64,000 nucleotides of DNA. It comes from Ignisphaera sp. (lineage in GTDB: Archaea > Thermoproteota > Thermoprotei_A > Sulfolobales > Ignisphaeraceae). The notes under the pieces were generated by a model. That model was not told the origin of the DNA, ran no database searches, and saw only the letters and a program-made list of their open reading frames with translations. Below are positions 9,984 through 19,499 of the stretch, one piece after another (position 1 is the first letter of the stretch; each line of letters begins with the position of its first letter). Location: NCBI GenBank assembly GCA_038831005.1, contig JAWBKZ010000001.1, forward strand, positions 186,001 to 250,000, given 5' to 3'. The position numbers and the translations under genes are program-made.

Positions 9984-10700
9984 CTAGCCTCTATACGTCT
10001 GGCGATCTAAAAGCTCTTTATCTAAGACCCACACTATACCTCCTAAGATATGATTTTGAAACCACTCTTCTCTCCATCTCTTAACTTGATGACCAAAAGC
10101 TGTGTAGAATACTCTACCATCTCCATAGCTATGGCACCAAGACATGGGGTAGTCTCTAACATCTTTTGATGAAATAGACAAGTCTACGGAAGATGTATCC
10201 AGGCTTATCAAGACTCTTGCTCTATTTCTACCTATCCAGTTTCTAAAGACATATATCTCTTCGTATGCTTTAAATCTCTTGGGTAAGTGTTTCGTTGCAG
10301 GATGATTAGTGTCTTCCACGATGAATACAGCTTCTTGTTTCCATGGATGTGAATGAAAGTATCCTCCAATCATTTCACCATATCGAGGATAACTGTATAG
10401 AGTATCTGCTGCGTTATGTATACCAATAAATCCTCCACCACTTTCAACAAATTCTATCAATAGATTCTTCTGTTCTTCAGAAAAAGGTATATCGCCTGAG
10501 GTTAGGAAAAGAACTGCTTTTGAACTATTTAATGTAGTATTTGTGAATTCTTCTAAATCTTCTGTAGCATAAACCTCAAAAAGATTTGTTTTCTCTCCCA
10601 ATCTGGTTAAAACTTCTATAGCAGTAGTTATATAGCTATGTCTATAGCCAGCTGTATATGTAAAAACAAGTATCTTATCCAAGACTCTACTCCTGAACAA
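9984..10700 (-). CDS. ThuA-like domain protein
   Basis: A 238-residue protein with the class I glutamine-amidotransferase-like fold of the ThuA (trehalose utilisation) family. It starts with a strand ILVFTYTAGYRHS, continues with LTSGD and the glycine turn SGGGFIGIHNAAD, and ends with the family signature YGDGRVFYTAFGHQ followed by W...F..HILGGIVWVL. ThuA proteins are linked to sugar use in bacteria, but no reaction is firmly established. It overlaps the upstream nucleotidyltransferase gene by 14 bases, so the two are almost certainly cotranscribed; this suggests a role in sugar metabolism. Confidence 0.82.
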   Translation of the reverse strand: MFRSRVLDKILVFTYTAGYRHSYITTAIEVLTRLGEKTNLFEVYATEDLEEFTNTTLNSSKAVLFLTSGDIPFSEEQKNLLIEFVESGGGFIGIHNAADTLYSYPRYGEMIGGYFHSHPWKQEAVFIVEDTNHPATKHLPKRFKAYEEIYVFRNWIGRNRARVLISLDTSSVDLSISSKDVRDYPMSWCHSYGDGRVFYTAFGHQVKRWREEWFQNHILGGIVWVLDKELLDRQTYRG

Positions 10701-11418
10701 AGATCTTTACATCATCGAGACACAACTTCTTATACTGTTCTACACCACCTATGTCGTACCACGAACCATGGTACTCGTATGCAATAACATTGAACCCTCT
10801 ACTCACCATCCACGGTATGAGGTCCCCCATAATATCGAATGATGTTCCTAAATGGTCTTCAGCATATGTCAACAATTGTGGCGTAATGGTTAGTATAGCT
10901 AGAGATACATACAGGTTTATCCAAGGTTTTTCCTCAAACCCTATAACCTTATCTTTATCAACTTTAGCAACACCTACGGGAACTTTGTATCTATTAGCTA
11001 AAACAATAACGATATCAGCTTTTCTTTCAATATGTTTAGCAATTAGGCTAGATACATCTATGGGAGCAATTATATCTCCATACCATACCAAAACTATATC
11101 GCTATCGAAAAACCCATTCTTAAAGGCGTTCAGTAGCGCTCCACCTGTACCTCTATAATTATCGTTATCTATACTGTACCTAATGTTTACACCAAATCTA
11201 GATCCATCACCAAAATAGTTTCTTATTTGTTTCCATCTATATCCAACAAGAAGAACTATATCATCTATACCGAACTTCTTCAACCATTTAATAACATATT
11301 CAAGGACAGGTTTTTCCTCAATTCCTATAGGTATCATAGGCTTAGGGATAACCTCTGTATAAGGTCTAAGCCTAGTTCCTTCTCCACCAGCAGGGATAGC
11401 TGCAACAACCTTAGTCAT
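10687..11418 (-). CDS. sugar-phosphate nucleotidyltransferase
   Basis: A 243-residue GT-A-fold pyrophosphorylase. It opens with the nucleotide-binding signature PAGGEGTRLRPYTEVIPKPMIPI and carries GTGGAL and WYGDI (metal-binding Asp) and the later VIGFEEKP. It makes an NDP-sugar from a sugar-1-phosphate and an NTP. It lacks the left-handed beta-helix tail of the longer enzymes, as do many dTDP-glucose, UDP-glucose or GDP-mannose pyrophosphorylases. Base and sugar specificity cannot be read from the sequence; GDP-mannose is possible because mpgS elsewhere in the window needs it. The gene overlaps the ThuA-like gene downstream. Confidence 0.85.
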   Translation of the reverse strand: MTKVVAAIPAGGEGTRLRPYTEVIPKPMIPIGIEEKPVLEYVIKWLKKFGIDDIVLLVGYRWKQIRNYFGDGSRFGVNIRYSIDNDNYRGTGGALLNAFKNGFFDSDIVLVWYGDIIAPIDVSSLIAKHIERKADIVIVLANRYKVPVGVAKVDKDKVIGFEEKPWINLYVSLAILTITPQLLTYAEDHLGTSFDIMGDLIPWMVSRGFNVIAYEYHGSWYDIGGVEQYKKLCLDDVKIFVQE

Positions 11419-11501
11419 TTAGGTACCCGTGTAGTATATCCAGAGAACAAATATATATGGTTTGTAGATCAGGTAGGAGAAGAGCTACAGTTTCACGTAA
11501 T

Positions 11502-13376
11502 CTATATAGCGAGTTCCTCTACTTCTCTTGATAGATCTCTTCTTAAATTAAATTCTGCAGCTCTTCCGCTGTTCCATGCTTTAACTGGTCTATAATACCC
11601 CACTATCCTGCTCCACAAATCCATAGGTGCTCCACAATTTGAGCATCTGGTTACTCTACCTATCGATCTATGTCCGCATGAAGGACATACAGCTACCGTA
11701 GGTGTTATAGACATATAGACTATGTCTGTTTCTCTAAGAGTTCTTGTAACAAATCTAGCTACAGTCTCTAGTGAAAGTTCTTTATCCACGAACACGTGTT
11801 TAATTACGCCACCTGTAAAGAGTTTCTGGCATTGTGATTCTATCTCTAGCTGATGCCTGAGGTGTAGAGTTGTGTAGGGTGGTGTAAGCTGATTTGTATA
11901 GAAGGGGTTCTTTCTTCCATCAACTTCACCAACAGGTATATAGATAGAGAGATCTTCAGATCTGGTGAGCTCTTTAGCAAAAGATACATCTTTCCAAGCA
12001 AGTTTGACTCCTAGTGTTTCTCCCGGTACTTCTTCAACATTATATAGCACTTCATCTTCTTCTTCAAACTCTTGAAGCCTCTTGCTTATGTATCTAAGTA
12101 TATCGCTATATAGCTTAACAACCTTGGGTATATCAGAAGGCTGCATCTTTAGCCAGAGAAATGGGTTCCCCATCATTACAGATGCATATTCGGCCATACC
12201 TATAACACCGATTGTGTTGTAGTAGAATTTGAATGGATCTGTAGGATCTATGTATTCTTTAGTCATTGGATACATGCCTTCCGCAAATAGTTTTTGGTAT
12301 CTAGCTCTAAACCACATAAGTGTTTCTCTGCCAATCTCTAGCAGTTCATCAAGTTTATCGAACATTCTTCTCTCATCTGATATTCTAGCGATCATAGCTA
12401 GTCTCGGTAAATTAATTACAACAACATTTATGGATCCAACTGACGGAGGCATATCCCACATACCTTTAGCTTGATGTAGAATCTCTCTAACTCTACCCAT
12501 ATCGCTCAACAATCTACAGCAGAAACTGAATAAGTCTTCAGCTTTGTGGCGATAGCCGTTTAGGAAATACATCTGCCCGACTTTGGCAACCATACCCCAG
12601 AAGCTTTTCCCTAGATCCTCATTGCTATTAAGTATCTTCTCCATATCGTTATTCATTATCGCTGTAGGTATAGGGAATGTGAATGGCTGATGTAGGGCAT
12701 CTCCTTCAACAAACACTTCTGTAAATGCCTTCAAGACTATTTCAGCTTCATCGATATAGTTCTCATAAGTATCTAGAACGAACCTAAACTTTTGTTCCGG
12801 TAAAGGTACTGGCTGGCTTCTATAGAACTTGTTGCTTATAGCGAAAACAACATTTGAGAAAGGACTTTGTCCAGCTTTTAATGGGTAGTTCATGTTGAAG
12901 ATAAAGCGCTGAATGTTTTGTTTAACAGCTCTATAGTCGAGTTTGTCTCTTCTTATGAATGGAGCTAGAGTTACATCAATTCCATAAAGACCTATAGCAC
13001 CTGTTCTCTCCTGGCTAAAGATGTAGGCAGCATTCATAACTTGATCTACAGCAGAATCTAGGTGCCTTGGTGGTCTAGAAGCAACCGTAGGGGTTTTGAG
13101 ACCTCTTTCCACAATAGGTTTAGAGTCTATTCCACCACAATAAGGCTTAACTATAGATCCATCTCTAATCTTATATATATAGATCCATCCATCTTCATGA
13201 AGCCTAAGCGAATCCATTGGCAGAAGCCTTAGTGTCTCCTCATAGAGAGCTGAACCTAGGACATGGCTCAGCAAACCGGTTACAGCTTTAGGTACATTAG
13301 CATTATCTTTTACAGCCCATTCATAACTACTCAAATACTCTTCAATAGCGGAACTTTCAAGTTTTTGTAATACCAT
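11502..13376 (-). CDS. nrdD: anaerobic ribonucleoside-triphosphate reductase
   Basis: A glycyl-radical class III ribonucleotide reductase of about 624 residues, which makes dNTPs without oxygen. The C-terminus has the four-cysteine zinc site CPSC...CSNC (about residues 564-581), followed by RIVGYY, whose glycine carries the radical, and the WNSG.AAEF tail. There is no N-terminal ATP-cone, so allosteric activity control is probably absent or different. The start is set at the fourth codon of a longer frame (13385), because AGGATGA lies five bases before this ATG. The radical-SAM activase gene nrdG is not next to it. It fits an anaerobe. Confidence 0.92.
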   Translation of the reverse strand: MVLQKLESSAIEEYLSSYEWAVKDNANVPKAVTGLLSHVLGSALYEETLRLLPMDSLRLHEDGWIYIYKIRDGSIVKPYCGGIDSKPIVERGLKTPTVASRPPRHLDSAVDQVMNAAYIFSQERTGAIGLYGIDVTLAPFIRRDKLDYRAVKQNIQRFIFNMNYPLKAGQSPFSNVVFAISNKFYRSQPVPLPEQKFRFVLDTYENYIDEAEIVLKAFTEVFVEGDALHQPFTFPIPTAIMNNDMEKILNSNEDLGKSFWGMVAKVGQMYFLNGYRHKAEDLFSFCCRLLSDMGRVREILHQAKGMWDMPPSVGSINVVVINLPRLAMIARISDERRMFDKLDELLEIGRETLMWFRARYQKLFAEGMYPMTKEYIDPTDPFKFYYNTIGVIGMAEYASVMMGNPFLWLKMQPSDIPKVVKLYSDILRYISKRLQEFEEEDEVLYNVEEVPGETLGVKLAWKDVSFAKELTRSEDLSIYIPVGEVDGRKNPFYTNQLTPPYTTLHLRHQLEIESQCQKLFTGGVIKHVFVDKELSLETVARFVTRTLRETDIVYMSITPTVAVCPSCGHRSIGRVTRCSNCGAPMDLWSRIVGYYRPVKAWNSGRAAEFNLRRDLSREVEELAI

Positions 13377-13773
13377 GATAATCATCCTGTGGTAAATATA
13401 TCTAGTGCGAAACCTAGTTATACATCCTTACGCTGAATTATATCCAGAGAGAGTTAGCTGAAAATAATATTACACAGAAAATACTTTTGTAATACCTATG
13501 CTATTTAATTGGCTTTATCCATAAACAAAGCTTTTGTAGTGTATGTACTTAAGGTCTCGAGACTTATTCTAATTCTCCAGTAGCCTCACTACCTTAGTTA
13601 ATCTCGCTAAGAGTTTATTCAATAATTTCAATGTTTTCATCAATGTATTTACAACTTTACTACTGCTTTAACTCTAGAGCATCTGTACTGTGGAATGGTA
13701 TAGACATTAGTCTATAAAGATTTTCATATATTTTTAAAAGTTGATTATATGTAGGAAGTCTCTGGTATAGGTT
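13377..13773. promoter_or_regulatory. divergent region between nrdD and the Mrp operon, with TATA box
   Basis: About 400 bases without a gene. TTTTTAAA at 13731-13738 is a good TATA box placed 36 bases before the first Mrp start at 13774, so transcription would begin near 13758. No repeat or operator is evident. The nrdD side has no clear TATA element that I can place. Confidence 0.45.
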
Positions 13774-14046
13774 ATGAGCTTTACAGAATATGTAGTCGAG
13801 TTCATATTGATAGTCTATCTTTTTTCTGCTATAATGTTTTTAATTAGAATTGTTAGAGGACCAACTATATTTGATAGAATTGTTGCTGTAGATGCTTTAA
13901 GTTATGATCTTACTGTATTTATGGCGTTGATAGCTTTCTATGTAAATAGACCTTTAGTAGCTACACCTATGATGCTCATAGCTCTTTGGGCTTACGCTCT
14001 AGATGTATGTATATCTAGAGCTTTGAGACATAGAGATATGGGTTGA
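13774..14046 (+). CDS. mnhF: Mrp/Mnh antiporter subunit F
   Basis: A 90-residue protein with three membrane helices and the MrpF signature RIVRGPTIFDRIVAVDAL at residues about 26-43. MrpF is a small structural subunit of the multisubunit cation/proton antiporter and has a counterpart (MbhB) in membrane-bound hydrogenases. It is the first gene of a tightly packed operon; the next gene starts five bases after its stop. No hydrogenase genes accompany it. Confidence 0.9.
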   Translation: MSFTEYVVEFILIVYLFSAIMFLIRIVRGPTIFDRIVAVDALSYDLTVFMALIAFYVNRPLVATPMMLIALWAYALDVCISRALRHRDMG

Positions 14047-14051
14047 TATAG

Positions 14052-14423
14052 ATGCTACAGCTATTTGTAGAAGCAGTTGAGCTTGTAGGTATTGTTCTTT
14101 TACTTATCGGAGGATTCTTTGAGCTTACTGGAGCTATAGGTGTACTCAGATTACCTAACTTTTTTTCAAGAATTCATGCAGCTACAGCTTCAGCTATAGG
14201 TGGAACTGTAGTTCCTTTGATTGGTTTAGCTCTAGTTGCTCTAGCTCAGATCGAAATGGGTTGGGAGAGAGTGTATCTAGCATCACTATGTATTGTTTCA
14301 GCCATACTGATACTACTGGTAGCACCAGCAGGTAGTCAAGCTCTTATGAGGGCAGCATATATGTCTAGATACAGAGAGATAGAAGATGATGAGGCTGAAG
14401 CTACAGAGAGGGAGTATAGATGA
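14052..14423 (+). CDS. mnhG: Mrp/Mnh antiporter subunit G
   Basis: A 123-residue protein of three membrane helices followed by an acidic cytoplasmic tail. The segment GVLRLPNFFSRIHAATASAIGG is the MrpG/PhaG signature. It is a structural subunit next to MrpF in the antiporter (MbhC in hydrogenases). Its stop overlaps the next start as ATGA, showing translational coupling. Confidence 0.9.
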   Translation: MLQLFVEAVELVGIVLLLIGGFFELTGAIGVLRLPNFFSRIHAATASAIGGTVVPLIGLALVALAQIEMGWERVYLASLCIVSAILILLVAPAGSQALMRAAYMSRYREIEDDEAEATEREYR

Positions 14424-14668
14424 TACTGCCTCTCTTAGTTGTATTAATAGCTTCGTTTTTCTCGGTAGTCGCAGCATATCTAACTGTTGTCGAAAAAGAT
14501 CTTTTGACGGCTGTAGTTTACTTATCTCTTCTAGGTGTATGCTATACAATCATATACTATGTACTTATGGCTCCTGATATAGCTCTAGTCTACATCCCTA
14601 TATCTACAGTCATTTTACCGGTTGTATTGATAATTGTGTTGAGAAAGACCAAGAGGTATGAAGAATGA
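14420..14668 (+). CDS. MbhD-like subunit (MrpA C-terminal segment, DUF4040)
   Basis: An 82-residue protein of three helices, with EKDLLTAVVYLSLLGV and MAPDIALVYI matching the MbhD/DUF4040 domain. In bacterial Mrp this is the C-terminal part of the large MrpA subunit; in archaeal Mbh and Mrp clusters it is a separate gene, as here. The gene overlaps its neighbours on both sides by four bases (ATGA). Confidence 0.82.
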   Translation: MILPLLVVLIASFFSVVAAYLTVVEKDLLTAVVYLSLLGVCYTIIYYVLMAPDIALVYIPISTVILPVVLIIVLRKTKRYEE

Positions 14669-15489
14669 CTAAGGTTAGTAGAAGGATGAGAAATCTGGTT
14701 GTAGCGATATCGCTAGGGATTTTCGCGATATCTCTTGGAGTAGCTCTTAGTGTAGGACATTTAGGTATTCTACCAGCTAGAGAGTTGAGGAAGCTTGCTC
14801 AAAACATTTTAATCAATACCTATAATCCATGGAATCAAACACTAACTTCATATTCATTAAATGCTGTTTCAGCTATTATATGGGATTACAGAGGTATAGA
14901 TACAGTATTTGAAACAATGGTGCTTTTTGCTGCTGTTGTAGGTGTTTCACTTCTGTTTCGTGATGTTCATAAAGAAAAGGTGAAGAATCGTGTAATGCCG
15001 TTTACCATCAAAATCTCTACACAATTGATAGTACTAGTTACTATAGTAATTGCTTTATCGCTAGCTGTTCACGGTCATTTAACACCTGGAGGAGGGTTTC
15101 AAGCGGGAGCTGTTATAGCTACAGCTATAGCTTTAAGCATAATCGTTTTCTCTCTAGATGTTCTACATAGAATAGGTTTATCAACTAAATTTCTTCTAGG
15201 AATACGGTTAGTATCTTTATTGCTCATACTATTCACAGCTTTGCTACCTCTATTCACATTGTTAATAACTAATACTTGGGCATATATCATGCAGAATCAA
15301 GTAAAAACTGACTCACAATTCTCTATGCCAAATATGTTTCTAAATACTCCTTTAGCGGGATCGATATTTCTCTTCAATTTATTTGAATTTGCAGCAGTAG
15401 CTACAGCATTCTCATATGTATTGATACTCTTTGTTATGTATAGAGAAAAAAGACATGCCATAGACAAGTTGAAGGAGGATATCAATTGA
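14665..15489 (+). CDS. MbhE-MnhB fused antiporter subunit
   Basis: A 274-residue membrane protein with two parts. Residues 1-100 resemble MbhE: two helices flanking DYRGIDTVFETMVLFAAVVG. The second part is an MnhB domain with LIVLVTIVIALSLAVHGHLTPGGGFQAGA, the typical PGGGFQ signature. In bacteria these parts are the end of MrpA and the separate MrpB. It overlaps the preceding gene by ATGA and the following gene by four bases. Confidence 0.85.
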   Translation: MTKVSRRMRNLVVAISLGIFAISLGVALSVGHLGILPARELRKLAQNILINTYNPWNQTLTSYSLNAVSAIIWDYRGIDTVFETMVLFAAVVGVSLLFRDVHKEKVKNRVMPFTIKISTQLIVLVTIVIALSLAVHGHLTPGGGFQAGAVIATAIALSIIVFSLDVLHRIGLSTKFLLGIRLVSLLLILFTALLPLFTLLITNTWAYIMQNQVKTDSQFSMPNMFLNTPLAGSIFLFNLFEFAAVATAFSYVLILFVMYREKRHAIDKLKEDIN

Positions 15490-15908
15490 CGCAAGAACTT
15501 CTATCCATGATTTTCACAATCGCCGTAGTAGCATTTGTGGTCAATATAGTTGTGGCGTCTTATGGTATATTTGCTAGACATTCTGTATTGAAGAAAATTA
15601 TGTCGCTCGTTATATTCTCTGATTCTATAAATATTCTTGCTATATCGCTTGGTTATAGAGTTGTCGAAAGAGGCTATCCTTCACCTCCAATAATTAGTAT
15701 AAAGCCTCAGAATCCAGAGGATCTAGGTGTTGTAGTATCTTCTGCTGTAGATCCACTTCCTCAAGCATTTGTCTTAACAGCTATAGTTATAGGTCTCTCT
15801 ATCACGATATTTCTCCTTGGATTATCCGTGCTATACTATAGTTATTTTGGAACAGACGATATAAGGGTTTCTCTTAAGGAGAAAGAAGATGAAGAGGATA
15901 TGGAATAA
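15486..15908 (+). CDS. mnhC: Mrp/Mnh antiporter subunit C (NuoK-like)
   Basis: A 140-residue three-helix protein homologous to MrpC and complex I NuoK. It has a strand of family features: a helix start at FVVNIVVASYGIFARHS, the SINILAISLG helix, and DPLPQAFVLTAIVIGLS, where DPLPQALVLTAIVI is the hallmark. It starts with TTG at 15486, seven bases after a strong GGAGG at 15474-15478, overlapping the preceding stop. It ends with an acidic tail. Confidence 0.92.
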   Translation: MTQELLSMIFTIAVVAFVVNIVVASYGIFARHSVLKKIMSLVIFSDSINILAISLGYRVVERGYPSPPIISIKPQNPEDLGVVVSSAVDPLPQAFVLTAIVIGLSITIFLLGLSVLYYSYFGTDDIRVSLKEKEDEEDME

Positions 15909-16392
15909 GATTGTTATCTCTATCTTTGTGTTCATTCTATACATAGTATTTACAGGATTTGCTACAGAATTGACTATCATTTCAGGACTAGTACTTTCAA
16001 TTACTGTAGCTATAGCTACTGAAGCAAAGCTTATCGAAAGAGAGCTGAATATTAATGATATAGCTAGGCTACTCTATCTCTTCAAATACTTGCTAAGATT
16101 CATCGTCATAGAGCTTAAAGAACATATAGAGATAGCTAAAATAGTATTTAGCAGAAAGGTAAAACTCGAACCTAAGGTAGTAAAGATACCTATTGATCTT
16201 AGATCTAGCTATGGTATAGCTTTCTTGGCATCAACAATCACAAATACTCCAGGAACAATAGTAATACATATTGATAGTAATAGAGGGAATCTATATATAC
16301 ATTGGCTTACTCCAAAATCTGAAGATCTTAGTGAAGTGAAGAAAATTATTGTTGGAGATCTTGAGAACATTATAAAGAAAATATTTGAGTGA
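15889..16392 (+). CDS. mnhE: Mrp/Mnh antiporter subunit E
   Basis: A 167-residue protein with two N-terminal membrane helices and a soluble C-terminal domain. The segment ITNTPGTIVIHID is characteristic of MrpE (TPGT followed by strand), and YLFKYLLRFIVIELKEH matches the family's middle helix. It overlaps the end of mnhC by 20 bases, an unusually large overlap for this operon but consistent with the family N-terminus. Confidence 0.9.
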   Translation: MKRIWNKIVISIFVFILYIVFTGFATELTIISGLVLSITVAIATEAKLIERELNINDIARLLYLFKYLLRFIVIELKEHIEIAKIVFSRKVKLEPKVVKIPIDLRSSYGIAFLASTITNTPGTIVIHIDSNRGNLYIHWLTPKSEDLSEVKKIIVGDLENIIKKIFE

Positions 16393-16398
16393 AGAGCT

Positions 16399-17961
16399 AT
16401 GGCTATGGCTATTGAGGTAGGGGTTATATCGCTCCTATACCTGATTTCATCAGTAATTATTGCTCTTCTGCACACGATTTCAGTTAGAGAAAGATTAATT
16501 GATTTAATAGCAGCTACTTTAGCATTAATTGGTTTGCTACTCAATATAAAGATCTTCATGTACGTAAATTCCATAGGTTTACTAGTTTATAGATTTGGTG
16601 GATTTCCACCACCGTTGGGCGTAATCTATGTAGTAGATGGTATTAGCTGTATATTAGCTCTGCTAGCCTCTTTTGCATTACTTCTATCGCTCTTGTTTTC
16701 AATTCAATTCATAGAACCAAATGTAAAGGCTCTATACTATGTTCTAGCATTTCTACTTACTTCAGGTGTGGTTGGATCTCTCTTTACAGGAGACATATTT
16801 AATCTCTATGTATCTATAGAGCTTGTAGCTATATCGTCCTACGCTATAACTAGTATCCATAAAGATAATCCAAAAGCTATTAGAGTAGCAATAATCTATG
16901 GTATTAGTGGAACTATTGTTACATCATTTCTACTTCTAGTTACATTTATGGTTTATGGTTCTTATGGAACACTAAATATGGCTGATATAGCTCTAAAAGC
17001 TTCTAATATAGAAGCAGAGGTTGTTTTCTCTGGTAATGTTTATGGAGATATAGTTTTCATCTCCAAGATTGTATTAGCATTAGCTACATGGGTTTTTCTT
17101 TTTAAATCTGGTATAATGCCTAACCATTTCTGGCTTCCAGAAGTATATAAAGTTGCACCTCTACCAGCTATAGCCATCTTCACGGCATCAGCTGATATAA
17201 TCGGTATCTATGGTTTAATTAGATTCTATTACACGATATTCGGTATAGATACTCTTGTTAAAGATTTTAGAAATACTCTCCTAATTTTGCTCATGATTAT
17301 CGGCGGAATGTCTACAATAGTTTCAGCAGCTTTTGTATCTAGACAGAATAGTATACGTAAATTAGTGGCATATAGCTCTATATCTCAATTCAGTTTATCT
17401 TTACTTGGTGTAACGATAGGTATTGGTGAAGCAATTGGTGGAGTCATTCTACATTTGATTTCAAATGGGTTAGGAGATATGTCTATAATATTTAGTGCTG
17501 CAACTATAAAACGTGTAGCCAGAGGTAAGTGTAGTAATAGATCAATGATAATTATTCCATACGTAGCTCTAGTTATAGGTTTATTGAATCTCTTTGGAAT
17601 AATACCTCTTCTACCAGGTTTTTGGAGCAAAACATATCTAGCTATGGGGTTCGTTAAAGCAGGGTTTCCTCAGGGAGCTGCTATAGTTCTTATATCAACA
17701 GGTCTTTGTGCACTAGGATATATGAGGATGATTATCAGATACTTACCTAGAGCTTCAGATTCGTCTGTATGTATCAATAATAATGGTGTTTCTAGAGAAC
17801 TTGTGCTACCTTTGACTATATTGATTATCTTAGTAATAGTAACTATTGTTTTAGGTATTTTTCTCACGGCACATAATTATGTGAGAGATATTTTCGTATC
17901 ATATGGATATATGGTTATGGATAGCAAAAGATACATAGATATAGTGTTTTCAGATAGCTAG
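16399..17961 (+). CDS. mnhD: Mrp/Mnh antiporter subunit D (NuoM/N-like)
   Basis: A 520-residue, about 14-helix proton-conducting subunit. Diagnostic parts are FTGDIFNLYVSIELVAIS with the conserved membrane Glu, the lysine-bearing helix LVFISKIVLALATWVFLFKSGIMPNHFWLPEVYKVAPLPAIAIF, and RKLVAYSSISQFSLSLLG. These Lys and Glu residues line the half-channel in complex I and Mrp. Six bases separate it from mnhE. It is followed by a second, related subunit. Confidence 0.92.
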   Translation: MAMAIEVGVISLLYLISSVIIALLHTISVRERLIDLIAATLALIGLLLNIKIFMYVNSIGLLVYRFGGFPPPLGVIYVVDGISCILALLASFALLLSLLFSIQFIEPNVKALYYVLAFLLTSGVVGSLFTGDIFNLYVSIELVAISSYAITSIHKDNPKAIRVAIIYGISGTIVTSFLLLVTFMVYGSYGTLNMADIALKASNIEAEVVFSGNVYGDIVFISKIVLALATWVFLFKSGIMPNHFWLPEVYKVAPLPAIAIFTASADIIGIYGLIRFYYTIFGIDTLVKDFRNTLLILLMIIGGMSTIVSAAFVSRQNSIRKLVAYSSISQFSLSLLGVTIGIGEAIGGVILHLISNGLGDMSIIFSAATIKRVARGKCSNRSMIIIPYVALVIGLLNLFGIIPLLPGFWSKTYLAMGFVKAGFPQGAAIVLISTGLCALGYMRMIIRYLPRASDSSVCINNNGVSRELVLPLTILIILVIVTIVLGIFLTAHNYVRDIFVSYGYMVMDSKRYIDIVFSDS

Positions 17962-18018
17962 ACTATAGAGTTAAAAGTTATACATTAAGAGAATTGATGT
18001 AGCTAAGAGGTGCAATAA

Positions 18019-19494
18019 ATGATTGACTCAATAGTAATGAGGTTCGTAGTGCCTATGACGCTGATGCTCATAGGTAATCTATTTATGGCGAGAAGAATTA
18101 TATATGGATCTATTCTCAGAATATTGAGCTTCCTATCTCTTTCAATAAATCTATGGGGAGAAGATCTATTCAATAGCATGCTTGTAGCTACATCCATAGT
18201 TATAGGTGTTGTTCTTGCTCTCTATACAACTAGTTATTCGAGATCAAAATATGGAACACTAACACTTGTACCTATTATCGATCTACTTCTTCTATCAATA
18301 TTGTTTACCTTCATATCGAGAAATTTAATAGAACTTGTCACATTTTGGTTATTAGGTGAATTGCTGGGGTTCTTGTTGATAGCTTATGACTATATCTATA
18401 AAGGTGATACAATCTCTATGGCAGCCGCAATAAAGTATCTATTGTTCTCTATGGTTCCAACCGATATATCTCTCTTCATACTTCTAGCTATTACAGGTTT
18501 AACAGAAGCATTTACAACACCTTTGAAAAGTCTATCACTATTTATTACAGATCCTATCGTGCTTATACTAATTCTTTTTGGTTTTTTTGCAAAAGCAGCT
18601 ATATTTCCTTTACATTTCTGGCTACCAGATGCTCATTCAGTAGCTCCATCACCAGCTTCAGCAATTCTATCAGGACTCATGGTTAAGATGGGGATATACG
18701 CTCTATATATGCTGAGTTTCTACTCCATAGATAGAGCATTATTTAGTTCTATAGTCTTGTTCTCTGGACTTTTGACAACTCTTTATGGAGCTATGCAAGC
18801 ATCTTTACAACGCGATATCAAAAGACTTTTAGCCTATAGCACTACATCTGAAACATCTATAATAGCTGTTCTAATAGCTCTATATGTGATGTCTGGTGAC
18901 ATATTGTTTATAGAAGCATCAACTCTGTATACTGTTGCTCACGCAATATACAAGGTATCGATGTTTATGGATTCTGGATTCATAGAACTTGTAGCTCATG
19001 AGAGAGATATTAGAAGGCTTGGATATATATACAGGATTAGCCCTACAGAATCTCTTGCTACATTACTATCGATTATGGCTGTTCTAGGGATGCCACCTTC
19101 TATAGGATTCTTAGCTAAAGTGTTTATGTTTTCTGCGATTTCGCATAACATTACGTATTCATGGATATATGTAGTTGTTTTAGTTATAGCAGCAGTTAAG
19201 GTCTCACTATCCATCGTGTATAACATAATCTATTTCAAGGCCCACATGGATCGCAGAGAACCAATGATGACACGTTTGGGGTTAGGTGATGCTCTTCAGC
19301 TACAGAAATACACATTAATGATCTCGATATCCTCTTTCATATTCACCTTCACTATATATATATTGAACTGTATGAGATATACTGAGCTTATGTTGCTTAG
19401 AAAACTTTCCTATCTACTGATAATATCTATGACTATGTTTGTAGCACTAATCTATATGCTATATAATCTCATTAGACATAATATAAGAAGCTGA
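18019..19494 (+). CDS. second proton-conducting antiporter subunit (NuoL/N-like)
   Basis: A 491-residue paralogue of the D subunit. The key helix is FFAKAAIFPLHFWLPDAHSVAPSPASAILSGLMVK, and the Glu helix is LIELVTFWLLGELLGFLL. The DAHSVAPSPASAILSG string is closer to NuoL/MrpA and NuoN-type subunits than to MrpD. It may replace the N-terminal antiporter domain of MrpA, which is missing as a full-length gene here. It begins 57 bases after mnhD in the same operon. Confidence 0.85.
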   Translation: MIDSIVMRFVVPMTLMLIGNLFMARRIIYGSILRILSFLSLSINLWGEDLFNSMLVATSIVIGVVLALYTTSYSRSKYGTLTLVPIIDLLLLSILFTFISRNLIELVTFWLLGELLGFLLIAYDYIYKGDTISMAAAIKYLLFSMVPTDISLFILLAITGLTEAFTTPLKSLSLFITDPIVLILILFGFFAKAAIFPLHFWLPDAHSVAPSPASAILSGLMVKMGIYALYMLSFYSIDRALFSSIVLFSGLLTTLYGAMQASLQRDIKRLLAYSTTSETSIIAVLIALYVMSGDILFIEASTLYTVAHAIYKVSMFMDSGFIELVAHERDIRRLGYIYRISPTESLATLLSIMAVLGMPPSIGFLAKVFMFSAISHNITYSWIYVVVLVIAAVKVSLSIVYNIIYFKAHMDRREPMMTRLGLGDALQLQKYTLMISISSFIFTFTIYILNCMRYTELMLLRKLSYLLIISMTMFVALIYMLYNLIRHNIRS

Positions 19495-19499
19495 TATCC

